Positions 20,268 through 32,818 are shown, counted from the stretch's first letter. The stretch: 64,000 nt of DNA from Thraustochytrium sp. TN22 (GCA_013306675.1 JABLUY010000064.1:90194-154193), one strand, 5' to 3'. Numbers and translations are program-made. Notes: generated by a model from the sequence alone, not told the origin.

Positions 20268-23200
20268 GGCCAACGCCGAGAGCGCCGCGAGAGGGGGGGG
20301 GCGGGGGGCGGGGAGAAAGCAAGGAGCGCGAGTCCAGAGCGCCTAGAGCAGCCTGCGATCGCGGCGCGCCACCCGCGGCGCGCGGCGCGCGCGGCGCGCG
20401 CAAGGAATCACGTCTGTCTGCGCGCAGTGGCTGGCCAGCCAGAGCAGACTCGGAGGCCAGGCGCGCGAGGATGGACGGATCCCGCACCCGAACGCGAGCC
20501 GCCCTTCGCGCTTACACAGGCCAGCCCGGCTCGGCTCGGCGAGGCGAGGCGAGGCCCGGACGGCCCGGCCCCGCCCGGCCGGCGAGCCCCGCTCCGCGCG
20601 CGATCCCCAAAGGCCGCGCCCTTGCCTGCTCGCGGCGCCGCGCTCCTGCTCGCGGGCAGCGCGTGCCTCTCGCGCGCGCGGCCCGCGTGACTCTGTTCAT
20701 CTCCGAGTCAGTCAAGTTCTAGTTTCAACTTGAACTTGCCAAGTGAAGTTGTTGTGGCTGCCAGCCTGCCACTGACAGTGGTGACTGTGAGTCAGCCCAT
20801 TGTCAGTCTGTCACCGTGACTGCCAATGACAGTGAGGTTCAAATCGGGCCGTCAGTCAGTGGCAGCCATCCCAGGCCCAGCTCCGAGTCTGCAATGCATG
20901 CATTTGACCGTGTGGTCTTTGGAGCTCGTCAGGACCGGGCGAATGCTGATGTAGGTGCCGAATTCACGGCGGCGAAACATGCTGAGTGTGCGAGTGCGTG
21001 TGGTCACTTCGGGACGTGACTCACCCTGCTGGTGCTCGCAATGCTGGTGCTGCTGCTGGTGCTGCTGCTGGTGCTGCTGACGCTTCTGTGCCCCACCATC
21101 TTGGACTGACTCCGGGGCAGTTATTGTTGTAGTAGGTGTTGTTGTGGTGGTGGTTGTGGTGGATCTGCATCTGCATCTGTGGCTGTGTGGCTGCGGCTGT
21201 ACGGCCTCGTCGGCGAGCCCGTCCTCCTTCTGCGGTGGCGAGCATGAACTTCAGCTCGGCCTTGCCCTTCGTGGGCTCTCTGCGTGCTTGGTATGAGGCC
21301 CGCTCCCCATCCTTGAAGTTGGTAGTGCGGGTTTATTAGTACGAGAAGAAAAGCATCGACGAATGTCTCCGGCGCATGTCCTCGCCGTATCGCAAGAGTC
21401 ACTCATCATAGGACGCTGAGCTGATGTGAGTGAGCTGAGCTGCGCCGCCGCCGCGCCGCCGCCGCCGACGCAAAGATGGGTGGGCAAACACGGTGCCGGT
21501 GTGAGCCTGTGAGGCGAGCCTGTGAGGTGACGGTATGAGTGAACTCACCAGTGAAAAAAAGTTGGAGGCTGCAGTGCGGCGGTCGTCTCTCTCACTGTCT
21601 GTGTCAGGCTGAAGTGCGCTGTTAGCGGCGGCGGCAGGCGGCCTGCCAGTGCTGAGTGCTCAGACCAGCTGGGCCGCATACAGCGGCTCGGCGGACCCGG
21701 CGAACAGCGGCGGCGCGCTGCAGCTGCGGAGGCCGTCGCTGTGGCGGGCCGAGACAGCTTCCGCGTCGAGAGCAACCGCGCGGCTCTATTTATATTATAG
21801 GACTCGGCGCGGCTGCCTCTTGGTGAGGCAGAGCTCGTCTGGGGCCGCGCGTGCGAACGCCGCAAGCTCGACTCGCTTGCGCAAATTTCCGTGCAAGTTC
21901 TCCAGTCCAGGGAACCCGCTTGACGCGCGCTCCGAGTCGAGGCCGAGGCTCGGGAGCGGAGAGCGTCCGAGAGCCTTCAAGTTGCGTGCTTTTGCACCTT
22001 TTTGTAGCCTCGCCTTTGATGAGTGTGCTGGCGCAGTGTCGATGGTGTTCAAGCCGCGATGACACGGCAGCGGAGCGGACTCGGACCCAGAGAGAAAAGT
22101 CTTCTCTGGATGGTGGGTGCGGTGCGTGTGGCCCGCCCACCAGGCTGCCACCGCCCGCCGCCCGGCCACCGCCACCGCCAACGCCGAAGGTCAGCCAGCA
22201 GCCCTGCGCTGATCATTGAGAGTGAGCTCGAGCAAGATGGCCGCTGACTTGGGCGCTCTCGCGGGCAGACGATCACATTGCTTGGCGGCTACCGGCCGCG
22301 CCGAGGCGGCACACCGGACGCGCGCAAATGCAGTGCAGTGCTGGCAGCTCTGCCTCAAGATCTTTCTCCCAAAGTAGGCTGGTGATGAGAAAACCGGCAG
22401 TGGCTTCGCGTCGGGCTCAGGCGATCATTAACGTGTGACATGACATGATGCACGCTTGTCGAGCTTGCGAGCGAACGCAGGCGCACTGTGCGTGCTGGAC
22501 TCGAGAATCATGGCAAGCGAGGAGCCGGGCCCGTCGCGACGGCGGGCGACGCGAGGCGACGCGAGGCGACGCGAGGCGACGCAACGCGTTACGCGGAGAA
22601 GTTCGGATGCACGGCCAAGAAAGAAAGAGCCAACCCCGATCGCGCCCCGCCTTGCCAGTGACCGCCAACAGACATGCGGCGGTCGAGGATGCTGAAGACA
22701 AGTGTTGAACCCCAAACACGAGCGGTTCGAGCAGCTTTGGGGTCGCGGCAGAGAAAAACTAAAAAAAGGTTCATCGCGGGTTGCGCGCGTATGTCTACAA
22801 CGAACCAGCCAGCCAGTGCAGGCATCACGGCCAGCCACCACGGCCAGCGTCCAGCACGGCTCGGACGAGTTGCTCACAGTCAGGCCGTAGATTTTAGGCT
22901 CTGGCACTTCGCCCCTGCCCAGAACCAGGCTCTTTGAGACGAGCCGGCCGGCGAACGGTGTCGGCAGAGTTGGTGGCGGCGCCGGACCAGTCAAGCCGCC
23001 TTGGTCCGGCGCTCCGGTCCGCCGGGTCCGGGCCCCCGGGGCCGAGGCCAAGCCAAGAAAAAGACGTGTACTTGTGGCAGTGCGGCCCGGGCCAGGGGTG
23101 GCGCGTGCTGATTTTGTCACGGTGGCACGGCGTACGAACAAGCGACGCGGGCAGGCACGAGCGCCGATGGCGAGCGGCCGTGGGCCGTGGCCTGCGACTT

Positions 23201-24970
23201 TCATTCCTTCTAAGTTTGGCCAGGCCGCGCCAGGCCAGCTTGACGCGCGGCGCGCGGCGCGCGGCGCGCAACCCGCCTGGCTGCGCGCAACCCCCGCGGG
23301 GGCCGCGGGGGTACTTTGGCGTGGACTCGCCTTGTCGCAGGCACAAGCAGCGCGAAGCTAGGGCTAGCTCGCTCGAGTGCACTTGTGAACGAACATGCAC
23401 AGTGAGTCAAATCGGAGAGCTGTCGGCGCAGCTGCACGGACATTGGACCGTCGTAGCGGCGTAGTGCCGTGCCTGTCCACCTGCATTGACAGCAGCGGGG
23501 CGCCTGCAGCTGCAGCAGCCCAGCGCCCGGATAGGATGGATAGCTGCCCCCCCTCGCTGGCCGGCCGGCCAGCCAGCCGCAAGGCCAGCGCCAGGGCAGG
23601 TGAGACCATCTGCCTGGCTGGCAGCCGCAGGATCGCGCGCAACCCCGTTTCACACCAAGCAAAGCAAAGTCGACCCGGCTGCTTTCGCGGGTCCGCGGGC
23701 TGTCGACAAAACGCTTCCGTTGCGGAGTGTTTTCGCGCGCGGAAGCAAGGCAGCCTCGGAGCCTAGCTTCTGAAAGGAAGCACGGAGCTTCCACGGAAGT
23801 GCGGAACTTCCGCACCGCGTGCCGGCCGCTGACCATGGCGTCTCCAGTCCGAACGACAGCACCCGAGTGTGTAGTTCTCGGCAATAGGCCGGCCACGAGA
23901 AGTCTTGCCTTGCTGGAAAACACACGATCTCGGCTTGGAAGCGGCCAAGCAGAGGCATCCACCACTTGCCAGATTGCCATCGGGCCGGATGCCTTGCCAT
24001 TGTCCCTCTACTTGTCCCCGTCAACAAAACACAGTAAAATAGCATGAGTACGTGGTATCAAGACCCTAGCTGGACCATCAGTGGCTGGCGCTAGGACCAT
24101 AACAAACCTCCCACGTTCCTAGTTTCTGGCTGAAGGCGCCTGCCTGTTTTGCCTTCACATCAAACTTCGCGCGCGCGGCGCGTGGACCCGCTTGTCTTGG
24201 GATGACGATGCTTGAATGGATCCCGCCCATCTCTGCAGCTGCCAACTGGTCTTGGAGCGCGCCGCGCGCGCTTCTTCGGCGTTGGCCTACGCGCCATGGC
24301 GATGACGGTCACGGGGCGCCTCGCGGAGCCGCGGCGGTCAGCGCGCGCCACGGGCCGTGTCTGAAAGGCCCGGACCCACGCACTCATTCAAGTTCAGCAG
24401 GGCTCCGCAGTGACGCTGGACCCCTCGAGACCCAGCTAGCTTTTCACGAATCCATCGGAGGGGATCACTCTCGCGCTCTCGCTCTCGCTCGTCGTCGAGA
24501 GTCCTGCTCCGAGAGTCCTGCTCCGAGTCCGGGTCCGAGGCCGGTTCGCCGTCAGAGGCCCGCACGCAGTTTCGCGCAGGGGCTACGCACGCCGCCACAT
24601 CGTGGTTATCACCTCGGGGTCCTGTCCGGGGTGCTGTTGCGTGCACCGGGGGCTTCGCACGCGTGCGCCGCAGGCCTGCACGGCGCTGCACTGCCTGCGT
24701 GCCTGCGTGCCTTGCCTGCGTGCCTGCGTGCCTGCGTGCCCGCCTGCCCGCCGACCTGCCTGCAGGCGCCCGCGCGTCACCGCCGCTTTGCGGGCCGCGC
24801 GCGCGCGCTTGAGTCGGCTGCTCGCCCACTCGGGCTCGCAGCCACTGCTGGCGTCGACGCTGCGGCGCGCGCGCGGCCGATCCCTGCAGTAAAATCCAGG
24901 CGCACGCACACTACGCTCTCTCCAGCCGCCGCCTCAGTCGCCACGCTGACTGGCTGGCGGCGCAGCGCAG

Positions 24971-25079
<109 letters not shown>

Positions 25080-25770
25080 AGCGCCGCGCCCCGGTCCCTT
25101 GCGCTTCGCTTCGCTTCGAGCCCGAGCCGAGGCCGCCTTCGCGGCGACTTGAGTCGGACCCCGGGACTCGATGGAGAAACAGCGGGGCGAGGCTTGCACG
25201 GCCACGCCTGCGAGTGCGAGCTACTAGCTAGCCAGGCCTGCTTCGAGTTCTTCCGCTGTCTTTCCGGTTGCCGCGGCCAGCGAGCAGGCAAGCCATGGCT
25301 AGCTTGCTAGCTAGCTAGCACGCCACGCCGGCCACGCCATGCGAGCGCGCGCCCGCCCGCGCCTTCGCGCCTTCCAGTGCCGCCGCCCGGTAGCCAGCCG
25401 GCCAGCCAGCCAGCCAGCCTAGCCCGCCGAGGCCGCGGCGCCGCGCGCCTGGCCGACTGAGACTCTCGGCACCGAGCGAGCGAGTGCTCCGGCGGCCACT
25501 GACACCCCGGGCAGCCAGGCCAGGCCACTGGCAGTGCAGCGCAGCCTGGGCGCCGCGGTCCCGCTTGGTCGACGCGGCGCGGTGCTGCGCGGTGCAGTGC
25601 TGCGCGGTGCCAGCCTGACCAGGGCCTCCAGCCGGCGGCTGATCAGGGCTTCGGAGTCCGGACCCAGGCGCGGCCGCCGCTGAGCGAGCAGGCAACCAAG
25701 CGCGGCGGCCAGCGGCGCGCACGCGCGCGCCTCGCGAGGCTCGCGGCAAGCTGGCCAAGCGAGCTGCAGC

Positions 25771-25776
25771 GGCGGC

Positions 25777-25815
<39 letters not shown>
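25771..25815. repeat. (GGC)n microsatellite
   Basis: About 15 GGC units with one interruption near the start, in non-coding DNA. Confidence 0.95.
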
Positions 25816-26370
25816 ATGGTAGTTGAGCCGCCTGGCCGCCGGAAGCGGCGCACGGCAGCTGGGAGTTCGAGTGAAATTTTTTGCCAAGGCCTGCGCGCCT
25901 GGGTCCGGTGGTTTCCACCTCGGCACGGGCACAGCGCCCCGCTGCTGTCCGGGACGCGGAGGCGGAGTCCCCGCTGCGTGCTCGCGCAGCTGACCGAGGG
26001 GGGGGCGGGCTCAGAGGCGCGGAGGGCGCTTCGGCGCGGTTACAAGCTGGTAGGGGGGGGCGTGCGGGGGGCAGTGGGCGAGGAGGGAGGGGGATCCCGC
26101 GTTGGCCCGCAGCGCGCACATGCAACTTCAAGTTCAATGAGGCAGCGGCAATCAGACAACTCCCATTGCTCGACCCGGCTCGTCGCGGCTCGTCGCGGCG
26201 CGGCAAAGCGGCAGCACGCAGGCCTGGGCAGGAACTCAGGCTCAAGCTCAAGGTCGAGCGCGGCGCAGGCCGGCGCAGCAAAGCCGAGTCGCAAGACGCG
26301 CCGCCGCCCGCCGCCGTCGCGCTCTTCTCCTCCTCGAGCTAGTAGCTCTACTCGAGGCTAGCCTCGCTGC

Positions 26371-26401
26371 TCTCGTCTCGTCTCGTCTCGTCTCGTCTCG
26401 G
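26371..26401. repeat. (TCTCG)n repeat upstream of FLZ gene
   Basis: Six pentanucleotide units end 38 bp before the ATG at 26439, so the repeat is in the probable core promoter or 5' UTR. Confidence 0.9.
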
Positions 26402-26438
26402 GTGGACTAGCACAGGCTCGCAGCAGCGCAGGACCACG

Positions 26439-27353
26439 ATGCTGTCTCCGGCAGCCTCGCCCTCCCTCATGGAGGTGGCCAAGGCGCGCGCGCGGTACGT
26501 GCGCAAGCAGCCGTCCACGTCGGTGGGCTCGGACCCGGCGCTCGCCACCTCGGCGGCGTCCACCTCGTGCAGCGTCGGCAGCGAACCCGCGGCGATGCGC
26601 CGGCGGCCGGTCGCCCACGTGGTGGATGGAAAGCAGCACCATGAGCAGCCAAACGTGGCGCGCGCCCGGGTGTGCTCCGAGGTACGGGACCTCGACCTGG
26701 ACCTTGAGCAGGCCGATAGCTGCTGCGGCAGCAGCGTGAGCAGCGGCGCCAGCACCAACATCGCCAGCCCGCACCGCGGCAGCGCCTGCAGCGCCGCCGA
26801 CCTCCTGCCGGTCAGGCCGCAGGTCAGCTCGCCTGTCAACCTCAAGGGCCGCAGCGCCCTGGCTTACGCGCTCGCCGCCTCGGGCTCGCCCCCGAGCTGC
26901 GCCCGCCAGCTCAACAGCGACGGCCCGGAGGAGGTCTCGAGGTCGTCGCCGCGCGCCGCCTCCCTCACCTCGCGCTCGCTCGACTTCTCGCTCCACTCCG
27001 CGCCCTCGCGCACGCACTCGTCGCGCTCCTTCGCCTCGGCCGAGGGCGAGGACGCCATGCTCATGCGGCGCCTGCTCGCCGACGAGGACAATGTCGTCGA
27101 CGTGCACTTCAAGCGCTGCGCTCATTGCCGCTGCGTCTTCTCCGGGGCCGAGGATGCTGATGACGGCAGCTCCACGCGCCACCACTTCTGCAGCGGCGAG
27201 TGCTACATTACCGCCTACGCCATGCTGCGCTCGCGCCGTCAGGCCGAGCGCCAGCGTCGCCTCGAGGAGCGCCAGCGCATGCAGTTCGCCCGGGACGCCT
27301 CCACGGCCGCCATCGCTGTGCGCCGGAGCCCCACCGCCTCGCTGCGACGCTGA
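26439..27353 (+). CDS. FCS-like (FLZ/MYM-like) zinc-finger protein
   Basis: It is a 304-aa protein. Most of it is Ser/Ala-rich and probably disordered. The C-terminal part carries one compact zinc-binding motif near residues 227-255: C-A-H-C, 19 residues, then FCSGEC. This fits the FCS-like zinc finger spacing C-x2-C-x(17-19)-FCS-x2-C known from land-plant FLZ proteins, which act as adaptors of the SnRK1 kinase. A Gln/Arg-rich helix follows directly. I infer a protein-interaction adaptor; DNA binding is not supported. MYM-type fingers share the FCS-x2-C end, so convergence is possible. Confidence 0.65.
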   Translation: MLSPAASPSLMEVAKARARYVRKQPSTSVGSDPALATSAASTSCSVGSEPAAMRRRPVAHVVDGKQHHEQPNVARARVCSEVRDLDLDLEQADSCCGSSVSSGASTNIASPHRGSACSAADLLPVRPQVSSPVNLKGRSALAYALAASGSPPSCARQLNSDGPEEVSRSSPRAASLTSRSLDFSLHSAPSRTHSSRSFASAEGEDAMLMRRLLADEDNVVDVHFKRCAHCRCVFSGAEDADDGSSTRHHFCSGECYITAYAMLRSRRQAERQRRLEERQRMQFARDASTAAIAVRRSPTASLRR

Positions 27354-29105
27354 AGCCGCCTCCGATGCTCTTTCTGTCACATCATGTCCCGCTCCGTGTA
27401 CTCTCCCCCTATTCTTCTTCTTCTTCTTCTTCTTCTTCTTCTTCAAGTCCGAGCCGTGCCTACTGTATGTACTTCATCCCTCTCAGCGGCCTCGGCGACT
27501 CCGGCTCGCTCCTTCGCGAGCATCAGCGAGTCCTGTTCTTTTCCTTTGCACATTCCTCCCTTATCAAGCCCGCACACCCCCGCCAAGCCAAGCGAAAGCA
27601 CGCAAACACAGACCACAGGCGGCTTCTTCGAAGTTAGTACCTAGGCGCGGGAGGGAGAATGCCCTCCCGCTGCCCCGAAGAGACCGCGTGTGCTTCTCGT
27701 TCCATCGGCCGCCTGATGCTGCTGGGCTGCGCTATGCTATCCTAATTTCACCTCTCCTGATGATCATGTCCCATTTTTTCTCTGTTCTGCTCTTCTATTC
27801 TTCATTCACTCTGTGCAGTGCAACTCACAGTTTGCTTTGTAATGTCGGCCGCGTTGCCGTCCACCATGGCCAGCCTGTCGCGGCCGTCCAAGGTCGCAAT
27901 GACCACCGCTGCCGCGCTGGCCGCTGCGGCTGCCGTCCCGTTACTGGGGGGTAGCTCACAGATTCAAGGGGGGCGTCAGTGACGAGACCCGGCCCGGACC
28001 CGCGGCCCTGCCTCGGCTCAGGCTGGTGGCCGTCCGTCCAGTGTCCACAGCTGGCCCCAGCCTGGCCGGCGCGGCGGCGCTCTCGCTCGCACTGGCCCTC
28101 GCACGCTTGTGCGTCAAGACTTGCCCTCAAGAGACGCAAGAGAACCGCAAAGCGCGAGCCTCAAGGCAGGGCCATGGCGTTCGCGCTCGACGTCGCGTCG
28201 ACAGCCCTCGATCGCAGTTCAAGTGTGAAGATCGCAGCGAGCGCGCAGCGCTGTAGCGGCTGCGAACCGCCACCGCCGTGGCCCCACGCGCGTGAGAGAC
28301 TCTTGACAATGAGCGCGTCAAGCCTCGGCCTGCGGAGCTTCGAGCGCTTTCAGCACCTCCGAGTCCTGCTGGCTGATGGCGCGCCGGGCCCCGGGGGGCG
28401 GGGGAAAAGCACCTGCCCAACTTGCCAGAGCCGCAGCCGTGTTTTGCTCACCAGTTAAATAACTAACGTACGGCACTGCAGGCAGGCTGCAGCCACCCTC
28501 GATCCGCCAACCCCCGCCGCCGGCCACCACCAACCAGTTGGCAACCACCCAGTGCGATGATCTCGGAGTGGGTCGGTGGTCGCCGCCCGGCTGGCCCTGT
28601 AAAGAGCCACTGGCATGCTCAGGATGGCTGGCAGTGGCCTGGCTTTTCAGGCTGACAGTGAGTGAACACTCCGTTGGGCTGGGCTGAATGAAGCCCTTAC
28701 CTGAACGCAAGGCAACGCGTGAGCAGCCGCAGGCTCGCAGCTGTGGCTGCAAAACTAAGCTTCCGAGTCTGCGCCAGCGCCGACTCACCGAGGCTAGAGC
28801 TCGCTCTAGCTAGAGCTAGCGCCGCTGAGGACCGGCCACGGGCCACGGAGAGGAATCCTTGGAACCTCAGGCACTGCTGGAACTTTTAGGACCGCGCGCA
28901 AGACGGGGTTCTGGCGTTCGCGCTTCTACACACCCTCTTAGAAGAGTTCGTCAGACTGGGGAAGGCGGCGATCACAAACCCGCCAAAGATCGAGTTCGTG
29001 GCCGGCGGCAGGCCGGCGGCTGGGCGCGACGGCGGGGCGGGCCGAGTTGGGTGCCGGCCTGAGGGTGTTCACAGTCCTTGTCGATTCGCATCAGAGCAAG
29101 CAAGC
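27354..29105. other. Intergenic region, 1.75 kb, with (TTC)n tract
   Basis: (TTC)n at 27412-27444 lies 60 bp after the FLZ stop. A pyrimidine-rich, T-rich stretch to about 27850 probably includes the 3' UTR. The remainder is GC-rich, with one CACTGGCA motif (28608) and AGCTAGAGCT-type words near 28800. No gene was recognised. Confidence 0.5.
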
Positions 29106-30665
29106 ATGCCTCCGAATCCGCCGCCTCAGCAGCAGTCCATGGCGGCGACGGCCGCAGCGTTCGCTGCCGCCGCAGGCGCGGCTTTGGCCGTGACACTCCT
29201 GCGGCGCACGCGCAAGGGCGGCGCCAAGGCCGCGGCCGGTAGCACGGAGAGCGTGGACGCACAGCTGGCGCAGCTATACCGCGAGACGCCGGATATCCCC
29301 GAGGCCGGCGACTCGCTGGATATCCGCCTGGATGAGAGCCGCTACGTGGATCTGCTGGGCCGTCTCCTGGGCGAGGCGGAGAAGCTCCAGAACTTCCCGC
29401 CCGAGTTCATCCCGCGCGAGGACCTCGTCGTCAAGCACGTCTTGGAGGTGCTGGAGCCGCACAGCACGGCCAAGGGCGGCCCGCTCGAGCTCGAGAAGGT
29501 CTCCTTCACCGAGGGCCGCAGCAACCTCATCATCCGCTACAACGCCAGCGACAGCGCCGCGCCCACCATCGGGCTCATTGGATCCCACATGGACGTTGTG
29601 CCGGCCGTCAAGGAGAACTGGAAGCGCGACCCCTTCCACCTCACCGTGGAGGGCGACGAGCTCTTCGGTCGCGGCACCACCGACTGTCTTGGCCACGTCG
29701 CGCTGCTCACGCTGTTCTTCGAGGGCCTCGCCAAGCGCCGCCCCTCACTCAGCGCCAACATCGTCGCCGTCTTCATCTGCAGCGAGGAGGCCACCGACAA
29801 GCCCGGCATTGGCGTCGACGGCCTCGAAGCCAAGGGCTATCTCAAGGCGCTCAAGAACGGCACCTCGCTCTGGATCGACGCCAGCGACTCCGAACCCTGC
29901 ATCGGCACGGCCGGCGCCTTGCAGTGGCACCTCAAAGCCACCGGCAAACGCTTCCACTCCGGCTTTCCCAATCTCGCCGTGAATCCCATCGAGCTCCTCG
30001 TCGAGGCATCCAAGTACCTCCAGGACCGCTTCTACGAGAAGTACGCGCCGCACCCGGAGGAGGCGCGCTTCGGCTACCTCAACCCGTCCACCATCAAGCC
30101 CACGCAGGTGTCCGTCGCCAAGGGCGGCCTCAACCAGATCCCGCCCACCGCCACCTTTTCCGGCGACATTCGCCTCACGCCCTTTTACTCCTGCACCGAG
30201 GTCGTCGACACCCTCGAGGCCTGGGTCAAGGAGCTCAACGACACCCGCTTCGCCGCGCTCGCCACACGTGGTCCGGTCTCCAAGTACGAGCTCCCGGATG
30301 AGGGCATCCTCGGCAAGCTCGAGCTCCAGTGGGCGCACGACACCAGCGAGCCGCTCATGGAGGGCATCGCCTGCGACATCGCCTCGCCCGGCTTCCTCGC
30401 CATTTGCGACTCCATCAAGACTGTGCGCGGCTCCGTCAAGCCCTACTCCATTTGCGGCTCGCTCCCGCTCGTGCGTTCCATGCAGCGCGCCGGCTTCGAC
30501 CTCCAGATTACTGGCTTTGGCCGCTCCGATGCCTATCACGCCGAAAACGAGTACTGCCTTCTCTCCGACATGGTCAACGCATGCAAGATCCTCTCCCTCT
30601 ACTGCTCCAAGCTCGATGCCTATTATGCCGGCAAGAAGGAGACCAAGGCCAAAAGCGCCAACTGA
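29106..30665 (+). CDS. Acetylornithine deacetylase (M20 metallopeptidase family)
   Basis: It is a 519-aa enzyme predicted to hydrolyse N2-acetylornithine to ornithine and acetate, feeding arginine and polyamine synthesis. I use the ATG at 29106; the longer frame opens with GTG. Residues about 12-30 form an Ala-rich hydrophobic helix, possibly a membrane anchor or targeting signal. The M20 metal-site blocks are present: SHMDVVPAVKENW, GRGTTDCLGHVALL and the catalytic/ligand region ICSEEATDKPG. The blocks HSGFPNLAVNPIEL, FGYLNPSTIKPTQVSVAKGG, GDIRLTPFYS and HAENEYCLLSDM closely follow plant acetylornithine deacetylases. Succinyl-diaminopimelate desuccinylase is a less likely alternative. Confidence 0.88.
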   Translation: MPPNPPPQQQSMAATAAAFAAAAGAALAVTLLRRTRKGGAKAAAGSTESVDAQLAQLYRETPDIPEAGDSLDIRLDESRYVDLLGRLLGEAEKLQNFPPEFIPREDLVVKHVLEVLEPHSTAKGGPLELEKVSFTEGRSNLIIRYNASDSAAPTIGLIGSHMDVVPAVKENWKRDPFHLTVEGDELFGRGTTDCLGHVALLTLFFEGLAKRRPSLSANIVAVFICSEEATDKPGIGVDGLEAKGYLKALKNGTSLWIDASDSEPCIGTAGALQWHLKATGKRFHSGFPNLAVNPIELLVEASKYLQDRFYEKYAPHPEEARFGYLNPSTIKPTQVSVAKGGLNQIPPTATFSGDIRLTPFYSCTEVVDTLEAWVKELNDTRFAALATRGPVSKYELPDEGILGKLELQWAHDTSEPLMEGIACDIASPGFLAICDSIKTVRGSVKPYSICGSLPLVRSMQRAGFDLQITGFGRSDAYHAENEYCLLSDMVNACKILSLYCSKLDAYYAGKKETKAKSAN

Positions 30666-31142
30666 GTGTCCACACAAGCAAGTATATCCCAATCACACCT
30701 CTATGCTTACTCGTATCCGCCTACCACGCGGGGGTCCCTCGGTGACGCCCGGCACAGGGGGCACTAAAGCGTATTAAGAGGGTACTTTACTCCCGATTTG
30801 CTCCAAAAAAGTGGCCTAGAGTCTGGCGAAGTTAGTTCCGCATTCGATCAAAAACGCAGCGATGGGGCCGAGCTTGAAGAGGCCCACTCGAAGCGACCCA
30901 AGGCTCCTGCCCCCTATTCATTTTGGCCGAAGGCGTGGTGGTTAGGATGAGATGAGCTCGGCAGTTCGCCCAGAGCGGCTTTGGGGGGAGCTCGCGCGCG
31001 ACTTCGTCGCGGAGCGCGCTGGAGCCGCAGGCGCTGCGGCGCGCGGCTGCAGGCGGCCCTGGCGGGTGCCTTGTGCCTGCTCTCAGCTCGCACGCCCCTG
31101 CCGCAGCGCTTGGACGTGGAGTCGGGCCCGCACTGCGACATC

Positions 31143-32818
31143 ATGGCATCGGCGAGGCCTAACCACCGCGTGGAGGACGACAGCGACAGCGACAGCGACA
31201 GCGAGTTCGTGCCCCTGGACAAGCGGGACACAGGGGACGAAGACGAAGAAGGAGAGGAGCTTGGCGACGAGGATGCTCGTGCTGAGGCCGCTGCGCAGCA
31301 AGACTTCGAAGACATACTTGCGTTGGTCGACGAACCGACGCGTGGTGCGAGTGCATGTTCGAGGTCGGCCTCATTCAGCACAAGACCGTTCCGGGGCTCG
31401 CAGTCTCGCCGGATGGAGTCGCTCGCGTCCGGCTTCCAGGCGCGGAGTGCGACGCATCGTCAGTACTATGCAGCGTCGAGATCAAGACGCGCGTCGCGCC
31501 TGGAGGCGCGGTAGACGCACGTATCGTGAGCACCCAGATGAACACGTGGGGGACGAGACTTGGTGGAAGGCCATACCTGCCGAGCACCGCGCGCAAGTCT
31601 TGCACCAAGCTGTGGTCCTCCAAATCGATCACGTGCTCTACGTTGCTGCCAGCACGAGTTCGTGTTTGTACGCCTGCCTCGTTGAAGTGCCTCCGGACGC
31701 CCGGCTCGCCATGGAGCGCGCTCTGAAACCGTGGGCGGACAAGCTCACGACATGGGCGCACCAGAGCATCGACAGCGGGTGCGCCGCCCAAGCCACCTGC
31801 CATCTTCGGCGAGGAGGAGGGGGCGGTGCTGAGCTCGCACTTCCGGCTGTGGCGCGCCATGCGCAAGCTTGTCGCTCTGAAGGGGCCCATGCGGCCCGTG
31901 CATGTCATCAAGTGCTTACCGCAGGAGCTATACAACGTCGCAAAGGGCGGCGTCGACGGAAGCACACAGTACGTGGAGCAGATCACCAACACGCAGTGCA
32001 TGAATCTGAGCTGCGACCAGAACATCGCGTTGCGCACGTACAAGCAGCTCGTTGTCAACGCCATCGTGGTCTACCGCTACTTACAGGCTGCGAGGAAGAG
32101 CAACCTCGAAGACAGCGACGGGCTAAAGGCCCTCCGCGACAAGGTGAACCGCTCTGAAGCGCTCAGCACTGTCTCGTTCCGCCTCACTGTCGACATGGTC
32201 CGTCACGTCTACAGGAGCAGGCAGCTCGATACGGCGCAGGTGGAGTTCAACATGCAGCCAAGCATGCCCAAGCCCACTGGGCTCACCAGGGAAGCGGCGA
32301 GGGACCTCGTGACCGCCGGTAAGCGCAAGCGAACCCCCGAGTTGCAGAAGTTCTTCAACCACGGCCAAGCCCGCGACATCCGCCTCGATGCCGCACTGCA
32401 ACATGACTCAGAGGCAGCGGGAAAGGCATCCTTCAACGCCAACAACAAGAGGATTCCCGCCAAGCGGCTCTGCGTCATCTGCGGCAAGCAAACGCACCGT
32501 CGTTGCACCATCTGCGGTGTGCCTCTGCACGTGTTCATGAGAAAGAATGAACGCACAACCTGCTTTTCCAAGTGGCACACGCGCGTGCGCGTCGAGCCTC
32601 ACGAAGGCTTCAAGAAGCGCAAGACAAACGTCAACGGAACACCTTCGCCCATTTGCCTCGATCATGTCGATTCGAGCAGCGCCAGTGCCTCGTCCGGTAC
32701 CCCTACAGCGCAGAGCAGGAACGACCACGTAGCCCAAGCCAGCTACACCGACACCCCATCAAGCCATAGTTCAAGATCCTCTCGCAGCAGCCTCAGCACG
32801 AGTCCATCGTGCCCTTGA
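31143..32818 (+). pseudogene. Broken YqaJ-like nuclease / piggyBac-type transposase relic
   Basis: Coding similarity passes through three frames. 31143-31350 gives an acidic leader. 31355-31540 gives a YqaJ-like PD-(D/E)XK core (GLAVSPDGVARV, then VEIKT). 31560-31770 in a second frame continues it (AEHRAQVLHQAVVLQIDHVLYV). From about 31780 to 32818 the end of a piggyBac-type protein follows: YNVAKGGVDG with the last catalytic Asp, NALVVYRYL-like packing helices, then the Cys/His cluster CVICGKQTHRRCTICGVPLH with CFSKWH. The first two piggyBac catalytic Asp residues are not visible. At least three frame changes suggest a decayed element, though small introns cannot be excluded. No terminal inverted repeats or TTAA pair could be matched. 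Confidence 0.6.

Noticed and set aside
20831-20845. tRNA T-loop-like word GGTTCAAATC
   Set aside because: The flanking bases do not form a T stem, and no D arm or acceptor stem could be paired. I found no credible tRNA or rRNA gene in the window.
30774-30777. TTAA as a piggyBac target site left of the transposase relic
   Set aside because: No matching inverted terminal repeat with a second TTAA could be found on the right side.
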